Positions 8,023 to 15,714 of a stretch of 64,000 nt of DNA are shown piece after piece. A model generated the notes under the pieces. It did no database searches. It was not told the DNA's origin and saw only the letters and a program-made list of their open reading frames with translations. The translations under genes and the position numbers were made by a program. This stretch comes from Amycolatopsis sp. NBRC 101858 (GTDB lineage: Bacteria; Actinomycetota; Actinomycetes; Mycobacteriales; Pseudonocardiaceae): positions 372,001 to 436,000 of the forward strand of contig NZ_BSTD01000008.1 of NCBI RefSeq assembly GCF_030269325.1, given 5' to 3'. How positions within the stretch are numbered: the stretch's first letter is position 1; each line of letters starts with the position of its first letter.

Positions 8023-8636
8023 GGGATTACCCGCAGGGCGATGACGGTACTTCTGACGTCGCGATAATCGCGAAGCGGCGGTATTCGGGGGACGGCCTGG
8101 AGTCGGTCGGCATTGGTCCGAATGGCTTGAACGGCTCCTGGCGGGGCCGGGCAGGCCTGTTCGGACGGCCTAACGGCATGTGCGGTCCGTGGCGGAGCGT
8201 GCGGACCGGGATCGGCGGGGGTCACGGAGCCGGGCTGCCGAATGTCCGAGCGAGCTTGGCTCCGGACGGCGCGGCGTGGCTGGTGCGGGTGTCGGATCGG
8301 TGTGGTCTGTGTGCCGCGTGGCCGAGGCGCCGCGGTCTGTTGTCGGCTGGGCCGGGTAGGTGCGGGCTGGGTGCCTCGAAGCCGGAGTGCCGCGGTCTGC
8401 GGCGTCTGCTCGAGGTCGGCTGCGGCGGGCATGTCCGCCACCCGTGAGCGGTGCGCCGGTGCGATTGCCGCGCCTGCCGTGTTCTGCTGTCGGCTGGGCC
8501 GGACCCCTGCGGCCCGTGGCGCCTGCCCAAGCCCTGCCACCCGCGACCAGCGCGCCGGTGCGATTGCCGCGCCCACCTCGGTCCGCCGCTGGGCGGGCCG
8601 GATCCGCGCGTGCCGAGCCGCGGCCGGCTTGGTCAC
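8019..8636 (-). CDS. Possible repetitive Pro/Arg/Ala/Gln-rich protein between two DUF202 genes
   Basis: 205 codons open from GTG 8636 to TGA 8019. Its start overlaps the stop of the upstream DUF202 gene (GTGA) and its stop overlaps the start of the downstream DUF202 gene (GTGA), so it would be coupled at both ends. The predicted protein is basic and low in complexity, without membrane segments or a known domain. It contains repeats such as AAIAPARWSRVAGL/AAIAPAHRSRVADM and RPSRQQNTAG/RPSRQQTAAP. Repeat offsets of 99 and 147 bases are multiples of three. There is no clear ribosome binding site. It may instead be a non-coding insertion that happens to be open in GC-rich DNA; I cannot decide. 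Confidence 0.35.
   Translation of the reverse strand: MTKPAAARHARIRPAQRRTEVGAAIAPARWSRVAGLGQAPRAAGVRPSRQQNTAGAAIAPAHRSRVADMPAAADLEQTPQTAALRLRGTQPAPTRPSRQQTAAPRPRGTQTTPIRHPHQPRRAVRSQARSDIRQPGSVTPADPGPHAPPRTAHAVRPSEQACPAPPGAVQAIRTNADRLQAVPRIPPLRDYRDVRSTVIALRVIP
8331..8573. repeat. Diverged direct repeats inside the inter-DUF202 insert
   Basis: The block beginning GCCACC at 8437 recurs at 8536 (offset 99), including the near-exact GCGCCGGTGCGATTGCCGCG at 8453 and 8552. A second pair, CTGTTGTCGGCTGGGCCGG at 8337 and CTGCTGTCGGCTGGGCCGG at 8484, has offset 147. The pattern suggests local duplication rather than a mobile element. Confidence 0.7.
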
Positions 8637-8986
8637 GGCACCACCAGCAACACCGCCGCCGTCACCGTCAGCGCCAGCAACCCTCCGGTCAGTGCCACGA
8701 TCGTCCAGCTCCGCGGCAACGGCTCGCCCGCCCGCATCGCGATCTGCACCCTCCGCCACCGCGGGTACGCCGTCGCCGCCAAGGCTGCCGCCAGCACCAC
8801 GCACAGTCCGGCGAGCACCGCGCTGGCCGCCGCCGGGGCCGGGACCAGCTGGTGCACCGCGACCCCGCCCGCCAGCAACCCCAGCGCCGTGCGGATCCAC
8901 GCCAGGAACGTGCGCTCGTTGGCCAGCGTGAAGCGATAATCCGGCTCACTGCCGCCCTCGTGGGGCTTGATGTCTTCCGAGGCCAC
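8633..8986 (-). CDS. YidH-like DUF202 membrane protein
   Basis: 117 aa from GTG 8986. DYRFTLANERTFLAWIRTAL is the canonical YidH/DUF202 opening, and three membrane segments follow with the WRRVQIAMRAGEPLP loop between the second and third. The start is uncertain: GGAGG (8988-8992) is only one base from the GTG, too close for good spacing, but no better in-frame start is visible. The function of YidH proteins is not established. It ends by GTGA overlap with the repetitive frame rather than with its usual DUF202 partner. Confidence 0.82.
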   Translation of the reverse strand: MASEDIKPHEGGSEPDYRFTLANERTFLAWIRTALGLLAGGVAVHQLVPAPAAASAVLAGLCVVLAAALAATAYPRWRRVQIAMRAGEPLPRSWTIVALTGGLLALTVTAAVLLVVP

Positions 8987-8997
8987 GCCTCCAGACG

Positions 8998-9471
8998 CTA
9001 GCCGCTGTGGGCGGGCGTGGCCGTCCGGTGCGCGAACACCCACCAGCGCAGCACCGCGAACCGCACGAACCCGCCGACCAGGCTGGCCAGCAGCAGCGTG
9101 CCGGTCTCCTCCCACGACGTCGGCCGGTCGACGACCGCGTCGAGGATCGCCAGCACCGCCGACCCGTACCCGGCGTAGAACGCGAACGTCAGCAGGTCCT
9201 GCAGGTGCCGCTTCCCGGCGTTGCTCGGCCGCCCGGCGAAGGTGACGCGGCGGTGGAACTCGGTGTTCCCGACCGTCGTCAGCGCGATCGCGACCAGGTT
9301 CGCCACCTGGGAGCCGAGCTCGTCGCGCAGCAGCAGGAACAGAACGGCCTGTACGCCGGTTGTCACGACGCCGGCCACGACGTACCACGCGGCGTGCGTG
9401 CCGAGCTCGTGGTGCCGTTCCGGGTCGGTGGCGAGCAGCCGGTGTCCCGGTGCGCACCTGGTGGTGGCCAT
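8998..9471 (-). CDS. GtrA-family membrane protein
   Basis: 157 aa with four hydrophobic segments, the size and layout of GtrA proteins, which are flippases or accessory proteins for polyprenyl-linked sugars in cell-surface polysaccharide synthesis. Recognisable parts are VVAGVVTTGVQAVLF, the NTEFHRRVTFAGR loop after the second segment, and the aromatic end RFAVLRWWVFAHR. It reads from ATG 9471, 11 bases upstream of the YidH-like gene, and is divergent from the DUF5709 gene. No glycosyltransferase is adjacent, so the substrate is unknown. Confidence 0.85.
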   Translation of the reverse strand: MATTRCAPGHRLLATDPERHHELGTHAAWYVVAGVVTTGVQAVLFLLLRDELGSQVANLVAIALTTVGNTEFHRRVTFAGRPSNAGKRHLQDLLTFAFYAGYGSAVLAILDAVVDRPTSWEETGTLLLASLVGGFVRFAVLRWWVFAHRTATPAHSG

Positions 9472-9490
9472 GATCCGAAGCTACCCCGCG

Positions 9491-9506
9491 TTCACAAAAT
9501 TGTGAA
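9491..9506. promoter_or_regulatory. AT-rich inverted repeat between divergent genes
   Basis: TTCACAA-AA-TTGTGAA is a perfect 7-bp dyad in the 134-base gap between the GtrA and DUF5709 genes. The surrounding bases 9490-9515 are markedly AT-rich for this genome. It looks like a repressor or activator site; no regulator gene is next to it. Confidence 0.45.
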
Positions 9507-9552
9507 TATGTTAAACCCGTTGAAGAAATGTGATCCCGGTGACACCGGCCGG

Positions 9553-9578
9553 GTTTGAAGCCCCCGACGCCCCGGGTA
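9553..9578 (+). promoter_or_regulatory. SigB/SigF-type general-stress promoter
   Basis: GTTTGA (9553-9558), a 15-base spacer and GGGTA (9574-9578) match the GTTT-N(14-16)-GGGTA form of promoters read by actinobacterial SigB/SigF-group sigma factors. It is 28 bases upstream of the DUF5709 start, a normal leader length. Confidence 0.6.
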
Positions 9579-9605
9579 GGTCACCGGCGATGACGGGAGA
9601 AAGCA

Positions 9606-10001
9606 GTGAGTGAACCGCAAGGCCTGGACCCCAGCGAGGCGCTCGACGAGGACGAGCTGCGCGTGGACCCCCTCGAAGCGGGCGTCGAGCCGCCCGAGCA
9701 CTGGAGCGCCGCCGATCGCTTCGGCACCACGCCCAGAGAAGCGCGCGAAGGCGAGCCGATGGACCAGCGCCTCGCCGAAGAGGTGCCGGACACCGAGCCC
9801 GAGCCGGTCCCGGAACGCCCGCTCGCGGCGACCCCGGCCGACCAGCTCGACGAGACCGTCGAAGACGCGCCGGCCGACTACGAGCAGGTGACCCCGGCCG
9901 ACGAGATCCCGCACCGCCACGCCGACCCCGATCCGGGCGAGCAGGCGGACTACGCGGGTGGCTCGGTGGCGGACGCCATCCGCGAGGCTCGACAGGGCTG
10001 A
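9606..10001 (+). CDS. DUF5709 family acidic protein
   Basis: 131 aa from GTG 9606, with GGGAGAA just upstream. The protein is highly acidic, lacks membrane segments and has low complexity in the middle (DTEPEPVPERPL). The DEDELRVDPLEAGVEPPEHW opening and the ending GGSVADAIREARQG fit the DUF5709 family of actinobacteria. Biochemical role unknown. The SigB-like promoter in front suggests induction by osmotic or general stress, which would suit an intrinsically disordered acidic protein, but that is inference. Confidence 0.75.
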   Translation: MSEPQGLDPSEALDEDELRVDPLEAGVEPPEHWSAADRFGTTPREAREGEPMDQRLAEEVPDTEPEPVPERPLAATPADQLDETVEDAPADYEQVTPADEIPHRHADPDPGEQADYAGGSVADAIREARQG

Positions 10002-10084
10002 TCCGCTCAGACTGCACGCCCGAACGGACGCCCTTAGCGTGGGGCTCCACAGTGCATCCGACCGCGACGAAGGGAAGGCCGAAG

Positions 10085-10378
10085 ATGCTTACCGTGACCG
10101 AAGCCGCCGCCGAGGCGATCACCGCACTGACCAGTCAGGGGGAGGGCGACGCCGGGCTCCGCCTGGCGGTCCAGAACGCCGACGGCGAAAGCGCCCAGCT
10201 GGCGCTGTCCGTCGCCCCCGAACCCGCGGCGGGCGACAGCGTGCTGGGTGCCGAGGAAGGCCCGAAGGTCTTCCTGGAACCGCAGGCCGCGGCGTTGCTC
10301 GACGACAAGGTGCTCGACGTCCAGGAGGACGAAGCCGGCGGAGTCGCCTTCGCGGTGCTGCCGCAGCACACGAGCTGA
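10085..10378 (+). CDS. HesB/IscA-like protein lacking cysteines
   Basis: 97 aa from ATG 10085, with GAAGGGAAGG upstream. The fold signature is that of the Fe-S biosynthesis (HesB) domain: MLTVTEAAAEAITAL, then GLRLAVQ and VFLEPQAAALLDDKVLDV. The protein has no cysteine at all, so it cannot bind an Fe-S cluster as A-type carriers do. Such cysteine-less HesB homologues are common in actinobacteria and their function is not known. It is a stand-alone gene ended by a strong hairpin. Confidence 0.75.
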   Translation: MLTVTEAAAEAITALTSQGEGDAGLRLAVQNADGESAQLALSVAPEPAAGDSVLGAEEGPKVFLEPQAAALLDDKVLDVQEDEAGGVAFAVLPQHTS

Positions 10379-10381
10379 CCA

Positions 10382-10425
10382 CGGCGGACGGGCCCTCCGC
10401 AGCGTCGCGGGCGGCCCGTTCGCCG
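10382..10425. terminator. Two-way terminator hairpin
   Basis: A 13-bp GC-rich stem (10382-10394 with 10413-10425, one G-U position) with an 18-base loop. It lies between the convergent HesB-like gene (stop 10378) and the glycerate kinase gene (stop 10470). Confidence 0.65.
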
Positions 10426-10469
10426 GGCGTTCGCCAGCTGGCCGGCCCGGACGCGGACCACGTCCACGG

Positions 10470-11585
10470 CTAGCCGGCCGCCCAGTCGCGGACCACCTCC
10501 GCGGCGCGCGCCCGCAGCAGTTCCGCCGCGTTCGCTTGCGCGTGCTCCACCGACGGCGCGTGGTCGATCAGCGCGCTGCTCCCCACCACGCCCAGCCGTT
10601 GCAGCCCGGCGGCGTCGAGCTGGATCCGCCCGGCCAGCGCGATCAGCGGTATACCCCGCGCCCGATCCGCGATCCCGGCCGGCGCCTTGCCGTTCAAGCT
10701 CTGTTCGTCGAGCGAGCCCTCCCCGGTGATGACGAGGTCGGCGCCCACCAGCGCCGCATCGACCCCGGTCAGCCCCGCGATGAGGTCGAACCCGGATTCG
10801 ACGACCCCGCCCAGCGCGATCGCGCCCGCCGCGACCCCGCCACCGGCACCCGCACCCGGAATCCGGGAGACGTCCGGAGCGCCACCCACCTGGAGAGCGT
10901 GCGCCCACCGGCCCAGAGCTTCGTCGAGCACCTTCACCTCCGACGGCCCCGCACCCTTCTGCGGCCCGAACACGGCGGCGGCGCCTTCCGGGCCCAGCAA
11001 CGGGTTCGTGACGTCGGTGGCGACGGCGACGCTCACCCCGTCGAGGCGTTCCCGGACCGGCGTCAGCTCCGTCGACGCCACGCGCGACAGCGTCCCGCCG
11101 CCCAGGCCGACTGGTGCGCCGAACGCGTCCAGCACGCCGCCGCCGAGCGCGCCGAGCATCCCGGCCCCGCCGTCGGTGCTGGCCGTGCCCCCGACCGTCA
11201 GCACGAGCCGGCGAGCGCCGTGGATCAACGCGTCCGCGAGCAGCTCTCCGACGCCCCAGGTGTGCGCGCCCAGCGCGGTTTCCGGGCTGGGCTCGACGAA
11301 TTCGATCCCGCACGCGCGCGCCGATTCGACGTACGCCGTGCCGTCCAGCACCGCGTAAGAAGCCTGGACCGGGTCTTCGAGCGGCCCGCGGACGGTCAGC
11401 CGGACGATCCGCGCGCCCGCCGCTTCGAGGACGTCGAGCGTGCCTTCGCCGCCGTCGGCGACCGGGCAGGTGACGATTTCGGCGTCCGGCAACGCGTCCC
11501 GCACGCCGAGCGCGATGGCCGCCGCGGCCTCGACCGCGGTGAGACTGCCCTTGAACTTGTCGGGCGCGATGACGATCCGGGTCAT
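10470..11585 (-). CDS. Glycerate kinase (GlxK/GarK family)
   Basis: 371 aa from ATG 11585. The protein starts with the family signature IVIAPDKFKGSLTAVEAA and has GGTASTDGGAGML and ADLVITGEGSLDEQS, the phosphate- and glycerate-binding blocks of the class. It phosphorylates D-glycerate with ATP in the cytoplasm. The start overlaps the stop of the upstream hydroxyacid dehydrogenase (ATGA). The pair makes sense as a route from hydroxypyruvate or glyoxylate-derived carbon into glycolysis. A longer in-frame extension to 12122 is only the shadow of the dehydrogenase. Confidence 0.93.
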   Translation of the reverse strand: MTRIVIAPDKFKGSLTAVEAAAAIALGVRDALPDAEIVTCPVADGGEGTLDVLEAAGARIVRLTVRGPLEDPVQASYAVLDGTAYVESARACGIEFVEPSPETALGAHTWGVGELLADALIHGARRLVLTVGGTASTDGGAGMLGALGGGVLDAFGAPVGLGGGTLSRVASTELTPVRERLDGVSVAVATDVTNPLLGPEGAAAVFGPQKGAGPSEVKVLDEALGRWAHALQVGGAPDVSRIPGAGAGGGVAAGAIALGGVVESGFDLIAGLTGVDAALVGADLVITGEGSLDEQSLNGKAPAGIADRARGIPLIALAGRIQLDAAGLQRLGVVGSSALIDHAPSVEHAQANAAELLRARAAEVVRDWAAG

Positions 11586-12514
11586 GGCTTCACCTCCGTC
11601 AGCGGGGGACGCCCGGCGAGCACCGCCGCGACGTTGCGGGCCGCCAGCACGGCCATCGCCGTGCGCGTCTCGACCGTGGCGGACCCGAGGTGCGGGCTCA
11701 GGACGACGTCGTCCCGGCCGAGCAGCCGCGGTTCGACGTCGGGCTCCTTCTCGAACACGTCCAGCGCGGCGCCGGCGATCTCCCCGGCTTCGAGGGCGTC
11801 CGCCAGCGCGGCTTCGTCGACGACCGGGCCGCGCGTGGTGTTCACCAGATAGGCGCTGGGTTTCATGGCGCGCAACGCGGCCGCGTCGATGAGGTGCCGC
11901 GTCTCGGGGGTCAGCGGGCAGTGCAGCGAGACGACGTCCGAACGCGCCAGGAGCTCTTCGAAGGGAACGGACCCCGGTTTCGACCGTCCCGAATGGACGA
12001 TCGACATGCCGAACGCCTCGGCCCGCTTCGCCACCGCCCGGCCGATCTGGCCGAACCCGACGATGCCGAGCGTCTTGCCCTGCAGGCCCGAGCCGAGCAG
12101 GAAGCCGAGGTGGAACGACCACGGCGTGCGCGAGCGCAGCAGCCGTTCGCCCTCGCCGATCCGCCGGGTCACCGCCAGCAGCAGGCCGAAGGCGAGGTCC
12201 GCGGTCGCGTCGGTGAGCACGCCCGGCGTGTTCGTGACGACTACGCCGCGCCCGGCCAGCGCCGGGACGTCGACGTTGTCGTAACCGACGGCGACGTTCG
12301 CGACCACCTTCAGCCCGGGCCCGGCGGCGTCGGCCAGCGCGCCGTCGAGCCGGTCGTGCAGCATGCCGACGACGGCGTCCGCGCCGGCCACGAACTCGCG
12401 CAGCTCGTCACCGGTCAGTGGCCGGTCCAGCTCGGACACGGCCACTTCGCCCGCTTCGGCCAGCACTTTCACCGCGTCGTCGGGAATCCATCGGGTCACC
12501 GCGATCTTGGGCAC
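11582..12514 (-). CDS. D-2-hydroxyacid dehydrogenase, probable glyoxylate/hydroxypyruvate reductase
   Basis: 310 aa. Rossmann motif GIVGFGQIGRAVAKRAE and the catalytic triad are visible: Arg in NTTRGPVVDE, Glu in DVFEKEPDVEP and His in LSPHLGSAT. The N-terminal substrate domain has VVANVAVGYDNVDV. These fit the GRHPR-like branch of the family, which reduces hydroxypyruvate to D-glycerate or glyoxylate to glycolate with NAD(P)H. It is the first gene of a two-gene operon with glycerate kinase, so D-glycerate is the likely shared intermediate. Confidence 0.9.
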   Translation of the reverse strand: MPKIAVTRWIPDDAVKVLAEAGEVAVSELDRPLTGDELREFVAGADAVVGMLHDRLDGALADAAGPGLKVVANVAVGYDNVDVPALAGRGVVVTNTPGVLTDATADLAFGLLLAVTRRIGEGERLLRSRTPWSFHLGFLLGSGLQGKTLGIVGFGQIGRAVAKRAEAFGMSIVHSGRSKPGSVPFEELLARSDVVSLHCPLTPETRHLIDAAALRAMKPSAYLVNTTRGPVVDEAALADALEAGEIAGAALDVFEKEPDVEPRLLGRDDVVLSPHLGSATVETRTAMAVLAARNVAAVLAGRPPLTEVKP

Positions 12515-12544
12515 GCCGACAGCCTAGTTCACGGCACCGACAAT

Positions 12545-13438
12545 TCAGCCCCGCTGGACCGCGGCCAGGACGATCTCCGACTGCGCGGCGGCCCCGGCGC
12601 CGTTGGGGTGGAAGGGAAACGCGAGCAGCAGCGGGTTGCTCGCCGAGATCGGGATCAGGCCCTCGGCGTAGCGCACGGTGGGCGCCTGGCACGCGTCGTG
12701 CCCGACGGTCGGGGTGTAGGTGTCGACCAGCTCGGTGTCGTTGGCCGCGGCGACCCGCGCGAGCATGGCGTTCATGTGGAGGAACTTCTCCTGCAGGTAG
12801 GCGACGTCGCCGTCGGCGATCGGGATCACCGGCCAGCAGCCCTTCCCGCTCGCGGGCAGCCCGGCGAGGTAGTTCACCAGCAGGACCCGCGCCTGCGGCG
12901 AGCGCTCGTGGATCCCCTGCAGCGCGTTCGCGACCTTGGGCTCGCTTGCCGTGATCGCGTTCTCCAGCTGGTCGACGCCGCCCGCGGTGAACTTCGCCTT
13001 GCACGTGCTCACCGGCAGGAGGTTGAGGCACTTGGTCACGGCCGACGCGAGCCCGATGTCGTTGCCGCCGATCCCGACGGTCACCAGGTCGGTGGTGGGC
13101 GTGAGCCGGTCGAACTGCGGCGGGTTCGTCCCGCCCAGCGGCAGCTTCTGCGGCTGCGTGAAGTCGGGCGTCGCGGCGCCACCGCAGCTGGCGTCGCGGA
13201 ACGTCTCGACGCCGAGCGCGCCGGCCACCTCGTGCGGGTAGTCCGAAGTGGACTGTGCGCAGTCGAGCGGGGTGAACTGGGTGGCGGGCGGGAGGGTGAC
13301 GAAGACGTCCGCGGTCCAGGAGTCACCCAGGGCGACGTATTCGCGGTAGCTCGCGTTCGCCGTAGCCGACGCCGGAGCGGCGAAGGCGAGCATGGCGAGC
13401 GCGGGCACGACGAGCAGAGCGAACAGGCGCTTGCGCAT
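12545..13438 (-). CDS. Secreted SGNH/GDSL hydrolase
   Basis: 297 aa from ATG 13438. A Sec signal peptide (RKRLFALLVVPALAMLAFAA) ends near AASA/TANA at about residue 27. The SGNH blocks are in order: Ser in ALGDSWTAD, Gly in the SCGGAATPDF segment, Asn in VGIGGNDIG and His in FPFHPNGAG. At least six cysteines fit extracellular disulfides. The enzyme is an exported esterase or lipase of the type found widely in Streptomyces and Amycolatopsis. The natural substrate is not deducible. It is monocistronic; an AT-richer stretch at 13480-13507 upstream probably holds its promoter. Confidence 0.88.
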   Translation of the reverse strand: MRKRLFALLVVPALAMLAFAAPASATANASYREYVALGDSWTADVFVTLPPATQFTPLDCAQSTSDYPHEVAGALGVETFRDASCGGAATPDFTQPQKLPLGGTNPPQFDRLTPTTDLVTVGIGGNDIGLASAVTKCLNLLPVSTCKAKFTAGGVDQLENAITASEPKVANALQGIHERSPQARVLLVNYLAGLPASGKGCWPVIPIADGDVAYLQEKFLHMNAMLARVAAANDTELVDTYTPTVGHDACQAPTVRYAEGLIPISASNPLLLAFPFHPNGAGAAAQSEIVLAAVQRG

Positions 13439-13547
13439 GCTGCCTCCGTTGGCGAGCGGCGAGGTGAAGGACTTTCACATTTGACTCACGTCCGGTGAAA
13501 AGTCAATCCAGGTCACCCGTCCTGGTGACGCCGGTCGGCGTGGGTAT

Positions 13548-15638
13548 TCAGACCCTGGTCAGCCGCACCACCGCGCTCGCGTACCCGCTCCCGGGCAGGT
13601 CGACGTCGAGTCCGTGGCTCAGCAGCACCGCGCCGTCGTGCACGACGCCGTCCTGGTCGCGGTACCGCGCGGAAGGATCCAACCCGGTCAGCCGGGGCGG
13701 CGTGACCGGCCGCGCGAACTCCGCGGGCCGCCGCCAGAAGAAGACCACGACGTCGTCGTCCAGCACGTACTGCACCGCGGTCAGCGCCGACTTCGCCGGG
13801 TCCGCCAGCCGGTACAGCTCGCCGTGCTGCACCACGGGCCGGATTTCCTTGTACAGCGCGACGTGCGCCGCCGCCTCGTCGAGTTCTTCGGGAGACCACC
13901 GCGGCAGGTCGCCGCCCAGGCCGAGCACGCCCGCCATCGCGACGTGGAACCGGAAGCTCAGCGGCGCCTCGCGGCCCGTGGTCGGGTTCGGGCTGTCGGT
14001 GACCCAGGCCGACATCGTGCCGGCGGGGTAGAGCTGGCCGTAGCCGTGCTGGATGGTGATCCGATCGGCGGCGTCGGTGTTGTCGGACGCCCAGATCTCG
14101 TCGGTGCGGGCGAGGATTCCCAGGTCGGTGCGCCCGCCGCCGCCCGCGCAGCCCTGGATCCGCAACGCGGGGTGATCGGCGCGCAGCCGGTCCAGGATGG
14201 TGTGCACCGCGCGGACGTGCTCGACCCAGAGCCGTCCCGCGTCGTCGCCCGCCGCGGGCCAGCCGGCCTCGGTGAACGCGCGGTTCATGTCCCACTTGAG
14301 GTAGTCGATCCCGTGCTCGCCGACGAGCCGGTCGAGCCACTTGTGCGCCCAGTCCGCGACGTCCGCGCGCGCGAAGTTCAGCACGAGCTGGTTCCTGAGC
14401 GTGGTTCGCGAGCGGTGGGCCATGTGCAGCACCCAGTCCGGGTGGGCGCGGTAGAGGTCGCTGTCCGGGTTGACCATCTCCGGCTCGACCCACAGCCCGA
14501 ACTTCATGCCGTGCGCGTGGACGGCTTCGACCAGGGGCCGCAAGCCGGCCGGGAAGCGCTGCTCGTTGGCGGTCCAGTCGCCGAGCCCGGCCGCGTCGCC
14601 GGTGCGGGCGCCGAACCAGCCGTCGTCCATGACGAACAGCTCGGTCCCGAGTTTCGCCGCGGCCGCCGCGAGGGACGTCTCGGTGGCTTCGTCGACGTCC
14701 CAGCCGGTGGCCTCCCACGAGTTGTAGACGATCGGCCGCAGCTCCTGGGGGTACGGCTGGACGAACTCGCGGACGTAGGCGTGCCACCGCCGGCTCGTGC
14801 CGCCGAAGCCGTCGCCCGCGTAGAGCCCGGCGAACACCGGTGTCTCCCAGGTTTCGCCGCGCAGCAGCCGCCAGCCGACGTGCTCGTGGCCGAACCCGCC
14901 GGTCCACGTGACGCGGCCGGTGTGCGTGCGCTCCACGGTGATCCGCCAGCTCCCGCTCCACGCGAGCGCGGTGCTCCAGACCTCGCCGGACGTCTCGGTC
15001 GCGTCACCCGCGTCGAGCATCACCCAGGGGTTGACCTGGTGGCTGGACACCCCGCGACGGCTGGTCAGCGTGGTTTCGCCGACCGGCAGCGGTTCGCGCA
15101 GCACGCCGTACTCGGCGCTCCACGCGCCGGAGGTCCGGGTGAGCCGCGCGCCGTCGCGGCGGGGGAGCGTCCACGACGCGGAATCCGTGCGCAGCAGGGA
15201 AATCGGGGCCTCCCCGGTGTTGCGCAACGACGTCCAGCGCTCGACGACGTCGCCGCGAACGCGGTAGTGCAGCGACAGCTCCAGCGGGTAGTGCCGGTCC
15301 ACGAGCCGCACGACCAGGGAGTCCTCGGTGCCGGTGTGCCCGTCGTAACGCCACTCGAGGGCCGACGTCCCGTCCTCGTACCGCACGGCCAGCGCCGCGA
15401 CGCCGAAGAAGGCGCCACCTTCGGTCGGCAGCTCCTGCCGCTCGTCGCCCGGCTCGTCGAAGCTGCTGTCGGCCGGGTTGCGGCGCGCGGCGACCTGCGT
15501 GGCCTGGGCCAGCGTCAGCGGCGGGCCCCAGTGGACGTGGCGCGGCCGGTCGTCGGCGTCGAGCCGGAAGGCGTACGAGCTCTCGGGGGTGCGCAGCAGC
15601 CAGAGCCGGTGCGCGGGGTCGTGTTCGACGAGCGACAT
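13548..15638 (-). CDS. Alpha-galactosidase, glycoside hydrolase family 36
   Basis: 696 aa from ATG 15638; a second ATG at 15656 would add six residues. No signal peptide, so cytoplasmic. GH36 landmarks are NSWEATGWDV, FVMDDGWFGAR, FGLWVEPEMVN, and the nucleophile Asp in DYLKWDMNR (about residue 450). The acid/base Asp is in IWASDNTDA (about 518), with CAGGGGRTD between them. It releases terminal alpha-galactose from melibiose- or raffinose-type sugars after uptake. It is divergent from the ROK regulator and importer, with a 76-base shared control region. Confidence 0.93.
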   Translation of the reverse strand: MSLVEHDPAHRLWLLRTPESSYAFRLDADDRPRHVHWGPPLTLAQATQVAARRNPADSSFDEPGDERQELPTEGGAFFGVAALAVRYEDGTSALEWRYDGHTGTEDSLVVRLVDRHYPLELSLHYRVRGDVVERWTSLRNTGEAPISLLRTDSASWTLPRRDGARLTRTSGAWSAEYGVLREPLPVGETTLTSRRGVSSHQVNPWVMLDAGDATETSGEVWSTALAWSGSWRITVERTHTGRVTWTGGFGHEHVGWRLLRGETWETPVFAGLYAGDGFGGTSRRWHAYVREFVQPYPQELRPIVYNSWEATGWDVDEATETSLAAAAAKLGTELFVMDDGWFGARTGDAAGLGDWTANEQRFPAGLRPLVEAVHAHGMKFGLWVEPEMVNPDSDLYRAHPDWVLHMAHRSRTTLRNQLVLNFARADVADWAHKWLDRLVGEHGIDYLKWDMNRAFTEAGWPAAGDDAGRLWVEHVRAVHTILDRLRADHPALRIQGCAGGGGRTDLGILARTDEIWASDNTDAADRITIQHGYGQLYPAGTMSAWVTDSPNPTTGREAPLSFRFHVAMAGVLGLGGDLPRWSPEELDEAAAHVALYKEIRPVVQHGELYRLADPAKSALTAVQYVLDDDVVVFFWRRPAEFARPVTPPRLTGLDPSARYRDQDGVVHDGAVLLSHGLDVDLPGSGYASAVVRLTRV

Positions 15639-15664
15639 GATCCCGAGCGTAGGCATGACCAGCC

Positions 15665-15707
15665 GAAAAATAAATTCTTGACGAAGTTAATTAATCCTGC
15701 CTACCCT
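15665..15707 (+). promoter_or_regulatory. Divergent control region: AT-rich operator and leaderless ROK promoter
   Basis: A 31-base AT-rich block (15665-15695) stands out from about 70% GC surroundings and contains AAATAAATT and TTAATTAAT arms flanking CTTGACGAAG, a layout seen for ROK-type repressor sites. TTGACG (15678-15683) and TACCCT (15702-15707) are 18 bases apart. The transcript would begin at or next to the ATG at 15715, making the ROK gene leaderless. The operator would overlap this -35 and the start region of the opposing GH36 gene. Confidence 0.5.
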
Positions 15708-15714
15708 TCCGGCC

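Noticed and set aside
8100..8632. Insertion sequence between the DUF202 genes
   Set aside because: No transposase frame, no terminal inverted repeats, and the only flanking repeat is the 9-base start region.
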